Shown here: piece after piece, positions 60,172 to 64,000 of the stretch
Layout of the letters: the number at the start of each line of letters is the position of its first letter
How positions within the stretch are numbered: the stretch's first letter is position 1
Assembly (NCBI RefSeq): GCF_003628445.1
Contig: NZ_RBZO01000001.1
Location: 1 to 64,000, forward strand
Reading direction: 5' to 3'
Source: Oceanobacillus bengalensis
GTDB taxonomy: Bacteria > Bacillota > Bacilli > Bacillales > Amphibacillaceae
Length of the DNA: 64,000 nucleotides
Program-made: the position numbers and the translations under genes
The notes under the pieces: generated by a model
The model's input: only the letters and a program-made list of their open reading frames with translations
Databases searched by the model: none
Told to the model about the DNA's origin: nothing

Positions 60172-61551
60172 CTAATTTATAGGCAATTCAACAACAAAGG
60201 TGGTTCCTTCATTTTCTTTGCTATTCACATGAATCTTCCCGGCATGTAGCCTAACGATGGAAGCAACGATGGAAAGCCCAAGCCCTGTTCCTTCAACAAC
60301 TTGCGAGCGTGCAGTGTCTACACGATAAAAACGGTCGAATATTCTTTCTATATCTGTTTGCTTCAATCCTATTCCTGTATCTTCAAAAGTTATAAATACC
60401 GATTTGCCTCTTTCTTCTATAGATATTTCAATAGTGCCACCGGGTTTACTGTATTTAATGGCATTTGTTAGCAGGTTATCCCAAATGGTATGAAGCAATG
60501 ATGGGTCCCCGGTAATCTCAATATCTGGTAATGAATAGCTAAGCATAATGCCTTCTTCACTTATGAGCCATTGATAGTTTCGTACCAATTCCTTCATTTG
60601 TTTTCCAAGATTAAACGGGCTTTTTTTCATAATATCCTCATTTCGGTCCAATGAGGCAAGTAGTAATAATTGTTTCGTTAAGGACGAAAGCCGATTAATT
60701 TCGCCATTGATAATGGAAATGTGGTCAGCCCTTTCTTCAGCACTTAAGTTCTCGTTTTCTAGTAAGTTTGTATATCCCTTTATATTGGATAGAGGAGACC
60801 TTATATCATGGGAAATGTTCGAGATAAACTCTTTCCTCATTTCATCTGTTTTTTCCAACCTTCTTGCCATTCGTAGGAAATTCATTGAAAGCTCACCTAA
60901 CTCATCATGACGCTTAATATCGAGTTCGACATTGAAATCACCATTAGAAAGTGACTTTGTGGCTGTTGTAAGCTTTGAAATTGGTTTTAAAAAATATTTT
61001 GTACTAAAAATCACAATAAAGATGCTCAAAGCAATTGTTAAAGCTAGTAGCCATCCAAATAAAATATGCATTTCATTAAAAAGCAGTTTTATATCTGGCC
61101 GAAGAAAAAGAGCATAGTTTTTCCCATTATGTGTTAACGGTACACCAATTGTATTCTTTAATTCATTTGCAAAAAAGCCTGTTACAAATGTTTCCTGTGG
61201 GAAATGAAGAATACCATGGTATATATTGCCATTTAACACATCCTCTATCGTGGATTCAGAAAGTGTCTTCTCTCGATAATCTGCACCAAAATAAGATTCC
61301 TTGCCAGCGTTCTCAACTAAGTAGAGTTGGTACCCAATTGCAGCAATATTTTCTAAGTACGCTTCCAAATTTAGAGTTGGATTATCATTAGCAAACGTAG
61401 CAATATCTAATGCAATTTTTGTATTTTTCTCATCGTTTAGAGGTTTTAATTTCTGCTGATAATACGTATTGGATATTAAAAAGGCAAGAATACTACTTAA
61501 AATCATAATTCCAATCGTAATGACTATAAATTTCACATAGAAAGACCTCAT
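60172..61551 (-). CDS. hssS: heme sensor histidine kinase HssS-like
   Basis: A 459-residue kinase: membrane helix at 5-25, extracytoplasmic sensor of about 130 residues, helix at 162-185, HAMP, HisKA with His248 in NISHDIRSPL, HATPase with GTGLGLSI. The sensor shares with S. aureus HssS the segments YFGADYREKTLSE, IYHGI, FVTGFF and LFLRPDIK. His248 agrees with the S. aureus His249. It overlaps the regulator gene by 4 bp. Confidence 0.87.
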   Translation of the reverse strand: MRSFYVKFIVITIGIMILSSILAFLISNTYYQQKLKPLNDEKNTKIALDIATFANDNPTLNLEAYLENIAAIGYQLYLVENAGKESYFGADYREKTLSESTIEDVLNGNIYHGILHFPQETFVTGFFANELKNTIGVPLTHNGKNYALFLRPDIKLLFNEMHILFGWLLALTIALSIFIVIFSTKYFLKPISKLTTATKSLSNGDFNVELDIKRHDELGELSMNFLRMARRLEKTDEMRKEFISNISHDIRSPLSNIKGYTNLLENENLSAEERADHISIINGEINRLSSLTKQLLLLASLDRNEDIMKKSPFNLGKQMKELVRNYQWLISEEGIMLSYSLPDIEITGDPSLLHTIWDNLLTNAIKYSKPGGTIEISIEERGKSVFITFEDTGIGLKQTDIERIFDRFYRVDTARSQVVEGTGLGLSIVASIVRLHAGKIHVNSKENEGTTFVVELPIN

Positions 61552-62228
61552 CCTTGTTTTGCCTCCAATAAATAGCCGACCCCACGGACTGTTTTTATTT
61601 GAAAATCATCGGTCAATTTCGAAAAGCGTTGTCTTAAACGCTTGATGTGAACATCCACTGTTCGCTCATCCCCCTCGAAATCGATACCCCAGATTTGCTC
61701 AATCAGATGGTCCCGTGAGAATACTTGCATCGGATGCGACGCTAAAAAATAGAGTAATTCAAATTCCTTTAAGGGTAAAAGAATCGTCCGTTCCCCAATG
61801 TGGACTTCATAGTTATTTTTATTGATCGTCGTATTTCTGAAGTGAACTAAGGATCCCTCTACTTGTTTGTCATATCTTCTAAGTAAAGCCTGGATCCGAA
61901 AAATTAATTCTTTCGGTTCGAATGGTTTGACCAAATAATCATCTGTCCCAGATTTGAATCCAAGTTCTTTATCCTCAATCTGACTTTTGGCTGTTAACAG
62001 GATGACAGGAATATCATACTTTTCTCGAATTTCTTTCGTTAATGCATACCCATCCATAAAAGGCATCATCACATCCACTACTGCCAAATCACATGCTTGT
62101 CTATTGAGAATACCTATAGCTTCGGTACCGTCTTTTGCTTGGGATACGTTGAAACCAGCTTCAGATAAGTGGATATTCAAAAGATGTAAAATATGGATGT
62201 CATCATCTACAATTAGAATGTTTTTCAT
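61548..62228 (-). CDS. hssR: heme response regulator HssR-like
   Basis: A 226-residue OmpR-type regulator: Asp52 in AVVDVMMPF, Lys in DDYLVKPFEPKELIFRI, and the winged-helix domain (LPLKEFELLYFLASHP, GIDFEGDERTVDVHIKRLRQ). Asp52 and these segments match S. aureus HssR. Would activate hrtBA when heme is in excess. Upstream are the hrtA and hrtB genes on the same strand. Confidence 0.88.
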   Translation of the reverse strand: MKNILIVDDDIHILHLLNIHLSEAGFNVSQAKDGTEAIGILNRQACDLAVVDVMMPFMDGYALTKEIREKYDIPVILLTAKSQIEDKELGFKSGTDDYLVKPFEPKELIFRIQALLRRYDKQVEGSLVHFRNTTINKNNYEVHIGERTILLPLKEFELLYFLASHPMQVFSRDHLIEQIWGIDFEGDERTVDVHIKRLRQRFSKLTDDFQIKTVRGVGYLLEAKQG

Positions 62229-62257
62229 TTTTTAATCTCCTGTTACATTAAATAGAA

Positions 62258-62944
62258 TTAATCTTCATGCTCCAAAATCATTCCATCACTCATTTTGATG
62301 ATTTTATCAGCATAGATAAGCATTTCTTCATCATGGGTAACCATAAGGGTAGTTACGTTTAAGGCTTTTGTTAAATTTTGGATTAGAGACATTACTTCTT
62401 TAGATTTATTTGAATCTAAACTTGCTGTTGGTTCATCAGCAAAAAGGACTTTCGGTTGATGGATGATTGCACGTGCAATAGCAACACGCTGCTTTTCCCC
62501 ACCAGATAAAGAGCCCGGATAGGCATTTTTTCGATGATTCATTTCAACTAATTTAAGTATCTTATTTATTTCCCCTTTTTGTTCACGTTTGTTTCTTTTT
62601 GATTGTGATACATCCAACATTAGCATGAGTTGTTCTTCCACTGTAAGAAAAGGAACAAGATGCGCGAATTGGAAAACAAAACCAAATTGACTTGAGCGTA
62701 TTTTTCGTACTTGTTCAGCATTCATTGTAGACATATTATTGCCATTAAATATAATTTTCCCGTTTGATGCAGGTTGAAGTCCAGCAGCAATTGTAAGAAG
62801 TGTACTTTTACCAGATCCAGAAGCCCCCACTAATGCAGTTACTTCTCCTTCTTTTAGCGAAAGGTTAATTCCTTTTAATATTTCTTCCTTTACATCACCG
62901 TTCATAAACGTTTTTCTAACACCATCTATTATAAACGCGTTCAT
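62258..62944 (-). CDS. hrtA: heme efflux ABC transporter ATPase HrtA-like
   Basis: A 228-residue ATPase of the MacB/LolD type. Walker A GASGSGKST, Q-loop in FGFVFQFAHL, signature LSGGEKQR, Walker B VLFADEPTASLD, and VTHDEEM. ATG at 62944 follows AAGGAGAGATTTAAG; the longer frame overlaps hrtB. Works with the FtsX-type permease before it to export heme. Confidence 0.87.
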   Translation of the reverse strand: MNAFIIDGVRKTFMNGDVKEEILKGINLSLKEGEVTALVGASGSGKSTLLTIAAGLQPASNGKIIFNGNNMSTMNAEQVRKIRSSQFGFVFQFAHLVPFLTVEEQLMLMLDVSQSKRNKREQKGEINKILKLVEMNHRKNAYPGSLSGGEKQRVAIARAIIHQPKVLFADEPTASLDSNKSKEVMSLIQNLTKALNVTTLMVTHDEEMLIYADKIIKMSDGMILEHED

Positions 62945-62945
62945 C

Positions 62946-63980
62946 TTAAATCTCTCCTTGTTGTATGGCTTGTAATGGTTCAACTTTTTTAATTTGCATT
63001 CCTGATAATGTAGCACCAATAAATCCTATAATGAAGAACACCAATGATAATTGGATTGTCGTCTCAAAAGTTAAATGAAAAGGCATTCCACTCGGGGCTA
63101 GCCGATTGAAAATTTGACTAAGTCCAGCGGATAGAAGGAGAGAGAGGATGGTAATAAAAGCCATCTGTGTCCACATCATTTTAAACAAGGCGCTCGTTTT
63201 CAAACCAATTGCTTTTAGAATGCCATATAGAGCCATTTTTTGAACGTTCATCATGTAAAAGAAGATTGCAAACAACATACCACTGATAACAACTAAAAAC
63301 CAAACAATCATATTTAATGACATCTGTTCTGCCTTATAGCTTGGGATGGTATTTAGAAATGCTTCTTTTGAAAAAGCTTTTAATTCTGCTGGTACTTCTG
63401 CTGAATCCTCACCTGGAGCGAAGATTAACTGCATTTTACTTGTTCGGTACATTTCTTGATAATCTTCTGTATTGATATAAGCTACAGGTGCATGGCTGAA
63501 TTTACTTTGATCAATAAAATCTTTCACAATCAACTCGCCACTATATTGGTTATTTGTGAATGTATCACCAATTTCTATACCATCATCTTCCATGGAGCGA
63601 TCAAGCACAACTTCTCCTTTGTTTACAATTGGAAATAATTTTGTATCGGTAGATGTTACAAAAGCAACACTATGCTGCTTGTCAGTACGATCATTCAGGA
63701 ACCCCATTTGGATGGAAAATGCGATGGCATCTTTCTGTTTGGTTAATACTTTATCTTGGGTATCCTTATCTAATTTTGAAAGATTATAGGTTTCTTCTGC
63801 ATCCTTGCTCATATAGAATTGTCCATTTGGTAAATCTTTAATTAATGCAGCATTGTCTTGTGATAATCCATTTGCAAGCCCAGATATAATAAACGTTAAT
63901 AAACTAACGAGAAAAACGATGGAACCTAAGATCAAAAACCTTCCTTTATTTTTCCTTATTTCCTTCCATGCAATGTTCAT
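62946..63980 (-). CDS. hrtB: heme efflux ABC transporter permease HrtB-like
   Basis: A 344-residue FtsX-type permease: N-terminal helix (FLILGSIVFLVSLLTFIISG), extracytoplasmic domain of about 190 residues, three C-terminal helices with YGILKAIGLKTSALFKMM. IPSYKAEQMSLNMIVWFLVV closely resembles S. aureus HrtB. ATG follows AAGGAGGAATTCAT. First visible gene of the four-gene operon; its promoter lies beyond the window. Confidence 0.87.
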   Translation of the reverse strand: MNIAWKEIRKNKGRFLILGSIVFLVSLLTFIISGLANGLSQDNAALIKDLPNGQFYMSKDAEETYNLSKLDKDTQDKVLTKQKDAIAFSIQMGFLNDRTDKQHSVAFVTSTDTKLFPIVNKGEVVLDRSMEDDGIEIGDTFTNNQYSGELIVKDFIDQSKFSHAPVAYINTEDYQEMYRTSKMQLIFAPGEDSAEVPAELKAFSKEAFLNTIPSYKAEQMSLNMIVWFLVVISGMLFAIFFYMMNVQKMALYGILKAIGLKTSALFKMMWTQMAFITILSLLLSAGLSQIFNRLAPSGMPFHLTFETTIQLSLVFFIIGFIGATLSGMQIKKVEPLQAIQQGEI

Positions 63981-64000
63981 ATGAATTCCTCCTTGTTTCT

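Noticed and set aside
63976-63984. GTTCATATG as half of an HssR box
   Set aside because: It contains the hrtB start codon region and has no second direct copy at the needed spacing; true sites should lie beyond the window.

Overview
The window looks like chromosomal DNA from a low-GC, Gram-positive, aerobic spore-former of the Bacillaceae (the Oceanobacillus/Virgibacillus/Gracilibacillus type fits best, but the species cannot be fixed from sequence alone). The reasons are strong AGGAGG ribosome sites, TTG and GTG starts, SAM-I and TPP riboswitches, cre sites, and typical Bacillus families (YdbS/YdbT, YugN, YkoF, YjiC-type glycosyltransferase, BstA-type DinB protein, HssRS-HrtAB). No rRNA, tRNA, CRISPR array or intact prophage was seen. 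One partial ORF at the left edge may belong to an insertion sequence.

Layout. 1-4.5 kb: partial ORF, a large hybrid sensor kinase (minus strand), and a DoxX membrane protein behind an Fnr-like promoter. 4.6-9 kb: two TetR regulators, an SDR and a ketosteroid-dehydrogenase-like flavoprotein. 9-12 kb: LysR regulator divergent from a butanediol-type dehydrogenase and an SDR. 12-19 kb: MATE exporter, frameshifted YdbS plus YdbT, a copper-chaperone-like protein, an OsmC protein under a SAM riboswitch, an XRE-AbrB fusion regulator and a glycosyltransferase. 19-24.5 kb: response regulator, kinase and ECF sigma operon, small ORFs, a GC-rich composite repeat and a PfpI/DJ-1 protein. 24.5-34.1 kb: a beta-glucoside/sugar operon (GH1, two Gfo/Idh/MocA oxidoreductases, ABC importer, LacI regulator, YesL-like protein, sugar isomerase/epimerase) with two copies of one operator. 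34.1-38.2 kb: class III aminotransferase and APC permease behind a possible attenuator, then a 52-nt tandem repeat next to an SDR remnant. 38-51 kb: mostly single genes (DUF4145/HEPN-like protein, a decayed DnaB-like helicase, BstA-like protein, YkoF with TPP riboswitch, small membrane proteins, YugN, SDR/TetR pair, UDG-like protein, aldo/keto reductase, kinase-like protein). 51.3-60.1 kb: two DUF485 plus SSS symporter pairs flanking a LytS/LytT two-component system, ending in an unusual ATP-sulfurylase-like gene. 60.1-64 kb: heme-stress operon hrtB-hrtA-hssR-hssS.

The most notable system is at 51.3-60.1 kb. Three CCATTCA half-sites at exactly 21-bp spacing sit upstream of the second symporter gene pair, followed by a weak -35, a consensus -10 and a cre site. 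This suggests that the neighbouring LytTR regulator activates, and CcpA represses, an operon for a symporter and an ATP-sulfurylase-like enzyme. That enzyme lacks the Gln and Arg of the canonical QTRNP sulfate-binding motif and carries a C-terminal extension of about 175 residues. A second notable feature is a dispersed hairpin element that supplies the last codons, the stop codon and often the terminator of four unrelated genes, and that is read through in a fifth (the sigma factor).
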